Assembly: GCF_008180445.1 (NCBI RefSeq)
Contig: NZ_VTER01000008.1
Coordinates: 62,001 to 126,000 of the forward strand
Direction: 5' to 3'
From: Bacillus_AB infantis_B
Lineage (GTDB): Bacteria; Bacillota; Bacilli; Bacillales; Cytobacillaceae
DNA length: 64,000 bases
Shown: one piece after another, positions 31,962 to 40,653 of the stretch
How the letters are laid out: every line of letters starts with the position of its first letter
How positions within the stretch are numbered: the stretch's first letter is position 1
Translations under genes and position numbers: made by a program
The notes under the pieces: model-generated
Databases searched by the model: none
What the model was told of the DNA's origin: nothing
What the model saw: only the letters and a program-made list of their open reading frames with translations

Positions 31962-33912
31962 AGGAGAAACACTGACTCAGGAACAGCAGCAGGAGCTGCT
32001 CGAAAAATATGATCCCGAAGCGGGGACGCGAAAGCTGAAGGGAGTGCTGGGATGGATTGTCTTTTTAGGCTTGCTGTCCTTCTCCCTATTTCAGCTTTAT
32101 ACTGGAATATTCGGTGTATTGACTGCGCAGCTGCAGCGTTCCATCCACTTGGGATTTGCACTTGCGCTTATTTTTCTTCTTTTCCCAGCGAGGAAAAAGG
32201 ACAGGGGGAAAAAGCATAAGGTAGCTTGGTATGATTTGATCCTTGCCATTGCTGCGGTTGCAGTAGGGGCATACTGGCCGCTTATGATCGATGAGATTGT
32301 CATGAGGGTCGGCCGTTTGACTGATCTGGATTTTTATATTGGACTTACAGCAATCATCCTTGTCCTTGAGGCAACCAGGAGGGCAGTGGGGCTTCCTATA
32401 ACCATCATTGCTGCCCTTTTTCTTGCGTATGCCTTATACGGTCCCTATATGCCCGGCTTCCTTGCGCACAGAGGGTTGGATCTCCAAAGGCTGGTGCAGA
32501 CGATGTTCTTTACAACCGAAGGGATATTGGGTACGCCACTCGGAGTTTCTGCCACCTTCATCTTCCTGTTCCTGCTGTTCGGGTCATTCCTGGTAAAAAC
32601 GGGTGTGGGGCAATATTTCAATGATCTGGCTGTCAGCATCGCCGGAAAAAGGACAGGCGGGCCTGCAAAGGTAGCGATCTTCTCCAGTGCACTTCAGGGT
32701 ACGATCAGCGGAAGCTCAGTTGCCAATGTGGTAACTTCAGGTTCTTTTACAATCCCGATGATGAAAAAGCTGGGATACAAGAAGGAATTTGCCGGAGCGG
32801 TTGAGGCAGCAGCTTCTACAGGCGGACAGCTGATGCCGCCAATCATGGGGGCTGCGGCCTTCCTGATGGTCGAATTCATTGGCGGAGGCATCACCTACTG
32901 GGATATTGCCAAAGCAGCAGCCATTCCTGCCCTTCTTTATTTCACGGGGATATGGATCATGACCCATTTTGAAGCGAAAAGAATAGGGCTCAGAGGCCTG
33001 AAGAAAGAAGAAATGCCAAACCGCAAAGAAGTGCTGAGCAAAATCTATCTGCTGCTGCCTATCCTGGCAGTGGTCGTCCTGCTTATGAGCGGTATGAGTG
33101 TAATTAGGGCGGCTCTCTGGTCTATCCTCATTACAATAGCAGTCAGCGCAATCAGAAAAGAAACCAGGATTAATTTTAAAGATGCCATTGACGCGCTCGT
33201 TGACGGTGCGAGAACTGCACTTGGTGTAGCCGCTGCAACCGCAGCTGCCGGCATTATCGTCGGTGTGGTAACCAAGACAGGGCTGGGGCTGAAGCTGGCA
33301 AATGGACTGCTTGATCTGGCCGGCGGAGCTTTAATACCGACGCTTATGCTGACCATGGTAGCTGCAATTGTTCTGGGAATGGGTTCTCCGACAACTGCGA
33401 ACTATGTTATCACGTCTACGATTGCGGCACCGGCCATCATTTTGCTTGGCGTGCCGGACTTATCAGCTCACTTGTTTGTTTTTTACTTTGGCATCATTGC
33501 CGATATCACACCGCCTGTTGCGCTTGCAGCTTTTGCTGCTGCAGGGGTTTCCGGAGGAGAGCCAATCAAGACAGGCGTCAATTCGGCGAAGCTGGCTATC
33601 GCGGCCTTCATCATTCCATATATGTTCGTTCTGTCACCTGAACTACTAATGATAGATACTACTTGGTATTATCTGATTTGGGTTGTCTTTACCGCTTTGG
33701 CAGGAATGACGGCAATTGGGGCAGGGGTAATCGGCTACTGGTTCAGAAGATTAATGTGGTTTGAACGCATAATCGGAATTGTCGGCGGATTATGCCTCAT
33801 TTATCCGGAAGGGTATACAGATATTGTTGGCCTTGCATTATTTGCAGCTCTTATCATCCTTCAGTTTGTTATCAAAAGGGATGATTCACTAAAGCCGCAG
33901 ACTGCAGGCTGA
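31951..33912 (+). CDS. TRAP transporter permease, fused 4TM-12TM (TAXI type)
   Basis: 653 residues with about 16 hydrophobic segments; the small (DctQ-like) and large (DctM-like) membrane subunits are fused, as is usual for TAXI systems. Typical blocks: SGSSVANVVTSGSFTIPMMKKLGY, EAAASTGGQLMPPIMGAAAF and GMGSPTTANYVITS. It carries out Na+-driven uptake of the ligand delivered by the lipoprotein. The start is probably TTG 31951, since GAAGGAG ends 9 nt before it and the frame overlaps the DUF1850 gene. Confidence 0.92.
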   Translation: MSNKGETLTQEQQQELLEKYDPEAGTRKLKGVLGWIVFLGLLSFSLFQLYTGIFGVLTAQLQRSIHLGFALALIFLLFPARKKDRGKKHKVAWYDLILAIAAVAVGAYWPLMIDEIVMRVGRLTDLDFYIGLTAIILVLEATRRAVGLPITIIAALFLAYALYGPYMPGFLAHRGLDLQRLVQTMFFTTEGILGTPLGVSATFIFLFLLFGSFLVKTGVGQYFNDLAVSIAGKRTGGPAKVAIFSSALQGTISGSSVANVVTSGSFTIPMMKKLGYKKEFAGAVEAAASTGGQLMPPIMGAAAFLMVEFIGGGITYWDIAKAAAIPALLYFTGIWIMTHFEAKRIGLRGLKKEEMPNRKEVLSKIYLLLPILAVVVLLMSGMSVIRAALWSILITIAVSAIRKETRINFKDAIDALVDGARTALGVAAATAAAGIIVGVVTKTGLGLKLANGLLDLAGGALIPTLMLTMVAAIVLGMGSPTTANYVITSTIAAPAIILLGVPDLSAHLFVFYFGIIADITPPVALAAFAAAGVSGGEPIKTGVNSAKLAIAAFIIPYMFVLSPELLMIDTTWYYLIWVVFTALAGMTAIGAGVIGYWFRRLMWFERIIGIVGGLCLIYPEGYTDIVGLALFAALIILQFVIKRDDSLKPQTAG

Positions 33913-33920
33913 TTGGAAGA

Positions 33921-33949
33921 AGGAAGTCCATATGGGCTTCCTTTTTTTA
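33921..33949 (+). terminator. Terminator after the TAXI operon
   Basis: AGGAAG-CC / GG-CTTCCT stem followed by TTTTTTT. Confidence 0.85.
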
Positions 33950-34051
33950 TGGGATTACAATAGAAGAGATGGTTTGGAGGGATAACTTTAATGAATAATG
34001 GATGATTACGTAGTGGAGGAAACTGAGATAGATTCTGTTGGACAAAACAGA

Positions 34052-34085
34052 AAAGCTAATTCCAACACAAATATTGAAATTAGCT
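34052..34085 (-). terminator. Terminator of the WYL-like gene
   Basis: On the minus strand AGCTAATT / AATTAGCT with a 16-nt loop, then TTTTCTGTTTT. The first arm overlaps the stop codon. Confidence 0.65.
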
Positions 34086-34304
34086 GATTTTCCGGTATGT
34101 CTGCTCTTTTTCCGGCATGAGCGAGAGAATATTTTCGAGCTTGAAGATTCTCATTTGCCTTCTTGTGAAGCAATAGGCAAGAACGGTAGTCCCATTTATA
34201 TCCTTCACTAAAATCTTCCTTTGTGTCAGCTTGTTCTTGGCGGAAAGGTATATGACCTGGATCGCCATATTCTTTTCCATGGACCGGTATAGAATGCCTT
34301 TCAT
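34080..34304 (-). CDS. Small WYL-like protein
   Basis: 74 residues. The sequence AIQVIYLSAKNKLTQRKILV..., then VLAYCFTRRQMRIFKLENILSL, reads like an isolated WYL ligand-sensing domain core (I-x-Y ... R ... AYC-x-x-R-x-x-R-x-F) without a DNA-binding domain. ATG 34304 has GGGAGG with 7-nt spacing. Possibly a small regulator or a remnant of one; short free-standing genes of this type occur in bacilli. Confidence 0.68.
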   Translation of the reverse strand: MKGILYRSMEKNMAIQVIYLSAKNKLTQRKILVKDINGTTVLAYCFTRRQMRIFKLENILSLMPEKEQTYRKIS

Positions 34305-34531
34305 CTTGACTGCCTCCCATTAAGCCATCTATGGCTTTGTTTTTCTTGTAATTTTATTATATGCGAACAGACGTTCTTTTTCAAGCGTGAGGCGTTGCTT
34401 TTTTCATTTTTTTACATTTGTTTATTCCGGTTTGCATTAAAAGGACCTATACCAGATAGCTGTGTGGAAATACCTTTATAAAGGCTGCTGAAAAGAATAG
34501 TAGTATATAATAAAAAATATCTGAAATAGTA

Positions 34532-34559
34532 TTGACTTTGCACCGAAAATGAATATAAT
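34532..34559 (+). promoter_or_regulatory. Promoter of tRNA-Val
   Basis: TTGACT, 16 bp and TATAAT, ending about 20 bp before the tRNA. Confidence 0.75.
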
Positions 34560-34579
34560 TAAATATGTAGTTAAGACAC

Positions 34580-34651
34580 GATCTGATAGTTCAGCGGGAG
34601 AATACTTCCTTGACAGGGAAGGGGTCGGGGGTTCGAATCCCTCTCAGATCA
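34580..34651 (+). tRNA. tRNA-Val (anticodon GAC)
   Basis: 72 nt folding into a full cloverleaf. Acceptor GATCTGA/TCAGATC (7 perfect pairs), D arm GTTC/GAAT around AGCGGGAGA, anticodon stem CTTCC/GGAAG with loop TTGACAG giving GAC, T arm GGGGG/CCCTC with loop TTCGAAT, and discriminator A. CCA is not encoded. It is a single-gene unit with its own promoter and terminator. It would read GUC and GUU codons. Confidence 0.85.
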
Positions 34652-34658
34652 TACTGAA

Positions 34659-34695
34659 AGATGTCTGGCAGAATAGTGCCAGGCATCTTTTTTTG
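34659..34695 (+). terminator. Terminator after tRNA-Val
   Basis: AGATGTCTGGCA / TGCCAGGCATCT stem with one mismatch-type pair, followed by TTTTTTT. Confidence 0.85.
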
Positions 34696-34719
34696 ATGAA
34701 TTTTTAGTATGGGATGCAA

Positions 34720-34758
34720 AAAAAGGGGCTGCCGAGAGTAATCGGCAGCCCCTTTTTT
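34720..34758. terminator. Terminator of the LLM oxidoreductase gene
   Basis: A 16-bp stem (AAAAAGGGGCTGCCGA / TCGGCAGCCCCTTTTT), symmetric, just downstream of the minus-strand gene's stop. Confidence 0.85.
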
Positions 34759-34759
34759 A

Positions 34760-35776
34760 TTATTTTTTCATAATCTCTCTAACAATTTCAAATGACCGCA
34801 ACCGGGCTTTATGATCATAAATCTGGGCATTGACCATAAATTCATTAGCCTGGGTTTTATCAAGGAATTCCTGCAGCTTTTTCTGCACCGTTTCTGCATC
34901 TCCAATAATGGATGAGCCAAGCTGCTGCTGCAGCAGAGCCTTCTCGTATTCACTCCATAGTTCATCCATGTTGTCGACAGGCGGCTTCAGGGCACCTGGT
35001 GTATTGCGGATTAAATTAAGGAACTGCTGCTGCATGCTAGTGGCGAGCCTTTCAGCTTCTTCCTGTGTATCAGCGGCAATTACATTGACCCCTACCATTG
35101 CATAAGGCTCAGATAAATCATCTGATGGCGTGAAATGACTGCGGTAAAGATGAAGGGCAGGCAGGGTATTATCAGGAGAGAAGTGGCTTGCAAATGCAAA
35201 AGGAAGTCCCAGCTGGGCAGAGAGCCTGGCACTGAAGCCGCTTGAGCCCAAAAGCCAGATCGGTATATTCAAGCCTTCGCCTGGAACGGCTCTTACTCTT
35301 TTCCTTTCAGCCGGCGACTCTGCTTCGAAATACTCACGAAGTTCTTCAAGCTGTTCAGGGAAATCCTGCCCGTCGCTTCCGCGGTCCCTGCGCAGTGCAT
35401 GTGCTGTTAACTGGTCTGTGCCCGGCGCCCGGCCCAGTCCAAGATCAATGCGCCCGGGATATAGGGACTCCAATGTGCCGAACTGCTCGGCTATCACGAG
35501 CGGTGCATGATTAGGAAGCATAATCCCGCCGGAACCAACCCGGATGGAAGAGGTTCCTCCGGCTACATGCCCGATTACAACAGAAGTGGCTGAGCTGGCA
35601 ATCCCTGTCATATTATGATGCTCTGCAAGCCAATAGCGCGTATAGCCCCATTTTTCGGCATGCTGTGCGAGGTTGAGTGTATTCTTTAATGAAACAGCTG
35701 CTGTACTCCCTTCGTTGATAGGTGAAAGATCAAGTACAGAATATTTAATATCGCTTAACTTTTTATTCTCGGACAT
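34760..35776 (-). CDS. LLM-class flavin-dependent oxidoreductase (luciferase-like)
   Basis: 338 residues of the bacterial luciferase-like TIM barrel. YTRYWLAEHHNMTGIASSATSVVIGHVA, RVGSGGIMLPNHAPLVIAEQFGTLE and PGRIDLGLGRAPGTD are the signature blocks of the MsnO8/YceB-like subgroup. It probably uses FMN and O2; substrate unknown. ATG 35776 follows AGAAAGAAGTGACA, a weak site; a longer form from 35818 would add 14 unusual residues and has no site. Confidence 0.88.
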   Translation of the reverse strand: MSENKKLSDIKYSVLDLSPINEGSTAAVSLKNTLNLAQHAEKWGYTRYWLAEHHNMTGIASSATSVVIGHVAGGTSSIRVGSGGIMLPNHAPLVIAEQFGTLESLYPGRIDLGLGRAPGTDQLTAHALRRDRGSDGQDFPEQLEELREYFEAESPAERKRVRAVPGEGLNIPIWLLGSSGFSARLSAQLGLPFAFASHFSPDNTLPALHLYRSHFTPSDDLSEPYAMVGVNVIAADTQEEAERLATSMQQQFLNLIRNTPGALKPPVDNMDELWSEYEKALLQQQLGSSIIGDAETVQKKLQEFLDKTQANEFMVNAQIYDHKARLRSFEIVREIMKK

Positions 35777-36027
35777 ATTGTCACTTCTTTCTTCTGGAAT
35801 GGCGGCTGTGCAGTTCATCAGCTCATGTCTATTTTATCAGCAGTAATTAGTCTCTCAAAATATTATGATTTAAACCGGAAAAAACCCACTGTCTAAGCTT
35901 TTATTGAATTACGGCATTTTCGGGGGAAAAGGCCGCTTTGAAAAGTAATATGCAAAGTGGGATTTCTTGCGGGAGGCAGCCGCAAAGGTTATTCTTAATG
36001 AAAATATAATTGTAAAGGATGATGACA

Positions 36028-36618
36028 GTGAAGCGGGTGCTGCCGCCAGGGCAATTTGAAACTGAAAAATGGCCTGTTCTCCACCAGGGCGATGTTTATG
36101 AATTTGATGAAGCTTCTTGGGATTTCAGGCTCTTTGGAGAGGTAGAAGAGGAGGTTTCCCTGTCATATGCTGAAATGATGATGCTTCCAAAAACGGTGTC
36201 CAGCATTGATATGCATTGTGTGACTACCTGGTCCAAGTTTGGGACAGAGTTTGAAGGGATTGCTTTGAGGGAACTGCTGCAGCTGGTCAATATCAAGGAA
36301 GATGTCAAATATATAAAGATATACGGGTATTATAACGGGGACCGTTTTGGCTACTCTGCAAACCTGCCTCTGGGGGACCTGCTAGGCGATGACGCCCTGT
36401 TTGTATACAGATGGAAGGATGAAAACCATGAATGGCAGGAAATATCCCCTAAGCATGGCTACCCGCTGCGATTCATACCTCCAGCCTCCTTTTATTTGTG
36501 GAAAGGCTCAAAATGGGTATCCGGCATCCGTTTTATGAAAGACGATGAAGAAGGCTTCTGGGAGGAGCTTGGCTACTCTATGACCGCCGATCCGTTTAAG
36601 GAAGAACGGTACAGGTGA
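36028..36618 (+). CDS. yuiH: Sulfite oxidase-like molybdopterin-dependent oxidoreductase YuiH
   Basis: 196 residues, a free-standing Mo-cofactor domain of the sulfite oxidase superfamily. The molybdenum-ligating Cys lies in IDMHCVTTWSKFG; KHGYPLRFIPP and WKGSKWVSGIRF are the other conserved blocks. Length matches B. subtilis YuiH (about 198 aa). No haem or dimerisation domain and no Tat signal, so it is cytosolic. GTG 36028 gives the best spacing to AAAGGA; ATG 36019 and 36022 are alternatives that overlap the site. Substrate unknown. Confidence 0.85.
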   Translation: MKRVLPPGQFETEKWPVLHQGDVYEFDEASWDFRLFGEVEEEVSLSYAEMMMLPKTVSSIDMHCVTTWSKFGTEFEGIALRELLQLVNIKEDVKYIKIYGYYNGDRFGYSANLPLGDLLGDDALFVYRWKDENHEWQEISPKHGYPLRFIPPASFYLWKGSKWVSGIRFMKDDEEGFWEELGYSMTADPFKEERYR

Positions 36619-37428
36619 TAGATCTTAAATACTCATCTTCGCAGAGTAAAATGGTCAAGTAATTCTTCGTATACCTGGGCAGGCCGGTATCCATTAGAGT
36701 TGAATTTCGCTAAGCTGCAGGTGATAGAGCCCATCCATTAATAGACGGAAGAATTCCGCTTAATTAGTCATTTTAATAAAAAACAGCACAAATAGACGGA
36801 GAAATTCCGCTTATTGACCCGAAAAAGGTGAAAATTAACTTATCTTCTTTTCTTAATCGGAAAATCTACCCTTATTTTCCCAAAAAAGAGCACCGCTTAT
36901 TTTTTGGAGGGTTCCTCAAATCAAAAGCTAGCAGAAAGAGAGCCTGCGCATTTAGCGCTCGGCGAAGCATTTCATGAATGAAGGGCGGGGCAGGCTGAAG
37001 GACTTCCGCCGAACGGCGTTTGTAGCCTGATGTGTCTTCTGTAGATGTATTCGTTCATACCATTAACACTGTTTTCTGTTCATCAGGCAGCTGCTTGTCT
37101 TGATGGGTTTAGCCTATCAAATATGCGACGCCTCTTCTTTATGGCAGTGTTATTTCGACTATTCATTTACCGCAGAATAAGGTGTTTTCTGTATTTATTA
37201 ATACGTCAATAAACGAATGACAGCAGGCGATATGCTAGAAATGCCAGCTGCGCATTGATAAGCGGAAATTTAGTTGAATAAATAAAAAATTTAGAAAAAT
37301 CCATAAAAATAATTGTCAAAGCAGTCTCTGTTATATTACAATTTCCTTAAGGGCGTGTGCATTATAATGAATATTTATGTTCCCGCATAAATGCCTCATA
37401 TAATATCCCCGCGCCGCAGGAGGGCAAT
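36619..37428. other. Long gene-free region with short repeats
   Basis: 810 bp in which I see no supported gene on either strand. It holds two copies of AATAGACGGA..AATTCCGCTTA (36741-36762 and about 36793-36815), a third partial form GATAAGCGGAAATT near 37257, and AGCCTGC/GCAGGCT arms about 45 bp apart (36940-36996). The last ~120 bp are AT-rich and include TTGTCA (37314) upstream of the DUF3870 gene, a likely promoter. AATTTAGAAAAAT near 37290 faintly resembles a CodY box. Confidence 0.6.
36741..36815. repeat. Pair of short palindrome-like intergenic repeats
   Basis: TAATAGACGGAAGAATTCCGCTTA and AAATAGACGGAGAAATTCCGCTTA-type copies (each about 23 nt) lie about 52 bp apart. The core CGGAnnAATTCCG is an imperfect palindrome. 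Similar AAGCGGAATTTCTCCG words are common between genes in bacilli. Confidence 0.6.
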
Positions 37429-37758
37429 ATGTATCAGGACAGCACAGTGTATATTATTGGAGACAGCAAGACATCCTCCAATAATCCGATCATGCAGAAA
37501 TACAATGGTTTTTTCATTGCACTCGTCATTGACAGGGACACACATAAGATTGAAGATGCAGAATGCTCTTCAACAATTGGGCTGACTTCCCTGTTTGTTA
37601 AGTCATTGTTTGCAGGGAAATCCATGCTTGAGGAAGAAGGCATCCTTTCTGAAATAGAAGCGCGGTATTTTGGTTCTTCCCAGAAAGCGCTGATGGTTGC
37701 TTTTAAGAATGCCAGCATTAAGTACAAGCAAATAGCCGGAATAAATTTAAATGTATAG
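37429..37758 (+). CDS. DUF3870 protein
   Basis: 109 residues, MYQDSTVYIIGDSKTSSNNPI at the start, then a compact alpha/beta domain with GFFIALVIDRDTHKIEDAECSSTIGLTS, characteristic of DUF3870. No signal peptide. ATG 37429 has AGGAGGG 6 nt upstream; the longer frame has no site. A terminator separates it from dppA. The conserved Cys (DAECS) resembles a ligand or metal site, but no function is known. Confidence 0.78.
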   Translation: MYQDSTVYIIGDSKTSSNNPIMQKYNGFFIALVIDRDTHKIEDAECSSTIGLTSLFVKSLFAGKSMLEEEGILSEIEARYFGSSQKALMVAFKNASIKYKQIAGINLNV

Positions 37759-37782
37759 CTGCTTTTTCTGCTGAACCCAGAT

Positions 37783-37828
37783 AAAATCCAGCTGTTAGAG
37801 ACTCTCTCTGGCAGCTGGATTTTTTTGA
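37783..37828 (+). terminator. Terminator after the DUF3870 gene
   Basis: AAATCCAGCTG / CAGCTGGATTT stem with a 17-nt loop, then TTTTTTG. Confidence 0.8.
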
Positions 37829-37856
37829 TAGCCTTAGAGCTCTATTCATAACGCTA

Positions 37857-37885
37857 TTGAAATATAGTAAATTATCCGCTATAAT
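37857..37885 (+). promoter_or_regulatory. SigA promoter of the dpp-ykf operon
   Basis: TTGAAA, 17 bp and TATAAT, a near-consensus promoter about 40 bp before dppA. AATATTTGAAAG just downstream (37901-37912) weakly resembles a CodY box; B. subtilis dpp is repressed by CodY and AbrB. Confidence 0.75.
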
Positions 37886-37924
37886 AGTAAGAAAATTAAA
37901 AATATTTGAAAGTGTGGAGAGTCT

Positions 37925-38749
37925 ATGAAAATATATCTATCGGTTGATATGGAAGGCATAACCGGGCTGTCTGATTATACCCATGTTGATTCTTCCAGGC
38001 ATAATTACGAAAGAAGCCGCATCATTATGACAGACGAAGCAAATTTTATTGTTTCAGAAGCTTTTGACCGCGGTGCTGCTGAGGTGCTGGTGAATGACAG
38101 CCATTCCAAAATGAATAATCTTCTTGTTGAGAGGATGCACCCGGAAACCCAGCTGATCACAGGGGACGTTAAGCCTTTCAGCATGGTTCAGGGTTTGAAT
38201 TCTGAATTCTCAGGTGCTATATTCGCTGGCTACCATGCAAGGGCCTCCATGGAAGGTGTAATGTCCCACACCATGATATTCGGTGTCCGGAATATATACA
38301 TAAATGACACAGCAGTCGGGGAGCTGGGATTCAACGCATATGTGGCAGGCCATTTTGGCGTCCCGGTGATCATGGTTGCAGGCGATGACCGGGCGGCCAG
38401 GGAAGCCGAAGAGCTTATTCCGAATGTAACGACAGCTGTTGTAAAACAGACCATTTCCCGTTCGGCTGTAAAAACCCTCACACCTGCTAAGGCCGGGATG
38501 CTTTTGAAAGAAAAAACCGCCGCTGCTATCGAGAACAGGGAAAAGGTTAAACCGCTTGTCCCGCCGGATGCCCCTCTCCTGAGGATTGAATTTGCAAACT
38601 ACGGCCAGGCAGAATGGGCAGGACTTATGCCTGGTACGGAAATAGAAAAAGGAACAACAACCGTCCGGTTCCAGGCAAAAAACATCCTGGAAGCTTACCA
38701 GGCTATGCTGGTCATGACCGAGCTGGCCATGAGAACGGCATTTTGTTAG
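37925..38749 (+). CDS. dppA: D-aminopeptidase DppA (M55 family)
   Basis: 274 residues. Zinc-site blocks SVDMEGITGL, VNDSHSKMNN and HARASMEGVMSHTM are those of the M55 family. DppA removes N-terminal D-amino acids (D-Ala-D-Ala, D-Ala-Gly-Gly) in the cytosol as a self-compartmentalising decamer. Gene order dppABCDE is as in B. subtilis, where the operon is switched on at starvation. GTGTGGAG precedes the start. Confidence 0.95.
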   Translation: MKIYLSVDMEGITGLSDYTHVDSSRHNYERSRIIMTDEANFIVSEAFDRGAAEVLVNDSHSKMNNLLVERMHPETQLITGDVKPFSMVQGLNSEFSGAIFAGYHARASMEGVMSHTMIFGVRNIYINDTAVGELGFNAYVAGHFGVPVIMVAGDDRAAREAEELIPNVTTAVVKQTISRSAVKTLTPAKAGMLLKEKTAAAIENREKVKPLVPPDAPLLRIEFANYGQAEWAGLMPGTEIEKGTTTVRFQAKNILEAYQAMLVMTELAMRTAFC

Positions 38750-38761
38750 GAAGTGGCCGGG

Positions 38762-39694
38762 ATGAATAGTTATATACTCAAAAGACTTTTATCGATGCTT
38801 GTTACTCTATGGCTGATCATCACGCTTACCTTTTTCCTGATGCACAGCATCCCTGGTTCTCCATTCAACGAAGAAAGGGCGACGAGCGAAGCTGTCCAGA
38901 AGAACCTGGAGGCCTATTATCATCTGGATGAGCCGCTCCCTGTCCAATATGCAACTTACCTGAAGTCGCTTGTAACGCTGGATTTCGGGCCTTCTATCAA
39001 AAAGTCGTCACAGACAGTCAATGACATGCTGAGCCGGGGCTTTCCGGTGTCATTTGAACTTGGGATGTGGACATTGCTCCTGGCAGTTTTTTCAGGGATC
39101 GTGCTTGGCATCATCGCAGCGCTCAGGCATAACGGATTCATTGATTATCTGGCGATGACCATCGCTGTGCTCGGCATATCGGTTCCCAACTTTGTTCTGG
39201 CAACGCTGCTGATCCAGCAGGTTGCTGTCAATTGGGACCTGCTTCCCGCAGCTACATGGACCAGCTGGAGGCATATGATCCTGCCGACCCTGGCTCTCGC
39301 AACCGGCCCGATGGCAATCATTGCAAGGCTGACAAGGGCAAGCATGCTCGAAGTGCTGACCCAGGATTATATCAGGACGGCCAAGGCAAAGGGGCTGACA
39401 CCGGTAAAAATCGTATTCAAACATGCACTGAGAAACGCATTGCTCCCTGTTGTCACGGTGCTTGGCACCATGGCGGCGAGCATATTGACGGGAACCTTTG
39501 TCATCGAGAAGATTTTTGCCATACCGGGGATGGGCAAGTATTTTATTGAAAGCATCGGGAACCGGGACTATCCCGTCATCATGGGGACAACCGTTTTTTA
39601 CAGCGCCGTACTTATCTTCATGCTGTTTCTGGTGGATTTCGCCTATGGCGTACTCGATCCCCGCATCAAGCTGAGTAAAAGGGAGGGACGATAA
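38762..39694 (+). CDS. dppB: Dipeptide ABC transporter permease DppB
   Basis: 310 residues. Six membrane segments; the first contains TLTFFLMHSIPGSPFNEERA, typical of DppB/OppB. The EAA loop is RTAKAKGLTPVKIVFKHALRNALLPVV. It forms the dipeptide channel with DppC. ATG 38762 has TAGGAAG 8-9 nt upstream, overlapping the dppA stop; GTG 38753 is less likely. The stop overlaps the dppC start. Confidence 0.94.
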   Translation: MNSYILKRLLSMLVTLWLIITLTFFLMHSIPGSPFNEERATSEAVQKNLEAYYHLDEPLPVQYATYLKSLVTLDFGPSIKKSSQTVNDMLSRGFPVSFELGMWTLLLAVFSGIVLGIIAALRHNGFIDYLAMTIAVLGISVPNFVLATLLIQQVAVNWDLLPAATWTSWRHMILPTLALATGPMAIIARLTRASMLEVLTQDYIRTAKAKGLTPVKIVFKHALRNALLPVVTVLGTMAASILTGTFVIEKIFAIPGMGKYFIESIGNRDYPVIMGTTVFYSAVLIFMLFLVDFAYGVLDPRIKLSKREGR

Positions 39695-40647
39695 TGGAAT
39701 TGCGAAAACAGCAGGAGCGCAGCGTTTCTCCGGAAGTTCCTGATGAGTGGTTTACGCCCCGCTCGAAAGAAGAGGGGGAAGCTGAGGCAGTAGTGAGGCC
39801 AAGCCTTTCCTACTGGCAGGATTCATGGAGGAGGCTGTCGCGCAACAAGCTGGCAATGGCCGGACTCGTATTTCTCATCTTTCTGCTCTTTATGGCTGTC
39901 TTTGGACCGGTCATTTCGCCTCATTCGGTCGAAAGCTCCAAGCTGACCGATCAGAATCTCCCTCCATCGTCCAGCCACTGGTTCGGCACAGATGAATTGG
40001 GGCGGGATGTGTTCACAAGAACCTGGTATGGCGCCAGGGTCTCACTGTTCGTAGCGGTGATTGCGGCCCTGCTGGATTTTATGATCGGAGTCATCTACGG
40101 AGGCATTGCCGGCTATAAAGGAGGCAGGGCAGACAACCTGATGATGCGGATCATTGAAGTCCTGTACGGCCTGCCATATCTGCTGGTTGTCATTCTGCTT
40201 GCAGTTGTAATGGGCCCAGGCCTGACGACCATCATTGTCGCCTTGTCAGTCACAGGCTGGATTGGCATGGCCCGGATTGTCAGGGGACAGGTCATGCAAA
40301 TTAAAAATTATGAATTTATACTGGCATCCAAGACCTTTGGAACAAAGACATCGAGGATCATCAGAAAGAATCTCCTGCCTAATACGATGGGCCCGATCAT
40401 CGTCCAGCTTACGCTGACGGTGCCCTCGGCCATATTTGCAGAAGCTTTCCTGAGCTTTCTTGGCCTGGGAATCCAGGCGCCGTTTGCCAGCTGGGGAGTA
40501 ATGGCCAATGACGGACTGTCTACTATCCTTTCCGGCCATTGGTGGAGGCTGTTCTTTCCTGCCTTTTTCATCTCCATGACGATGTTTGCTTTTAATGTTC
40601 TCGGGGACGGCCTGCAGGATGCACTGGATCCAAAGCTGAGGAGGTAG
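39694..40647 (+). CDS. dppC: Dipeptide ABC transporter permease DppC
   Basis: 317 residues. A cytosolic N-tail of about 45 residues, then six membrane segments; HWFGTDELGRDVFTRTWYGAR and the EAA loop KTFGTKTSRIIRKNLLPN identify DppC/OppC. Partner of DppB. Translationally coupled (TAATG overlap). Confidence 0.94.
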   Translation: MELRKQQERSVSPEVPDEWFTPRSKEEGEAEAVVRPSLSYWQDSWRRLSRNKLAMAGLVFLIFLLFMAVFGPVISPHSVESSKLTDQNLPPSSSHWFGTDELGRDVFTRTWYGARVSLFVAVIAALLDFMIGVIYGGIAGYKGGRADNLMMRIIEVLYGLPYLLVVILLAVVMGPGLTTIIVALSVTGWIGMARIVRGQVMQIKNYEFILASKTFGTKTSRIIRKNLLPNTMGPIIVQLTLTVPSAIFAEAFLSFLGLGIQAPFASWGVMANDGLSTILSGHWWRLFFPAFFISMTMFAFNVLGDGLQDALDPKLRR

Positions 40648-40653
40648 AGCCAT

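Noticed and set aside
36619..37428. Search for a hidden or decayed gene in the 810-bp spacer.
   Set aside because: Stops are frequent in all frames and no translated stretch resembles a family I know; only short repeats are supported.
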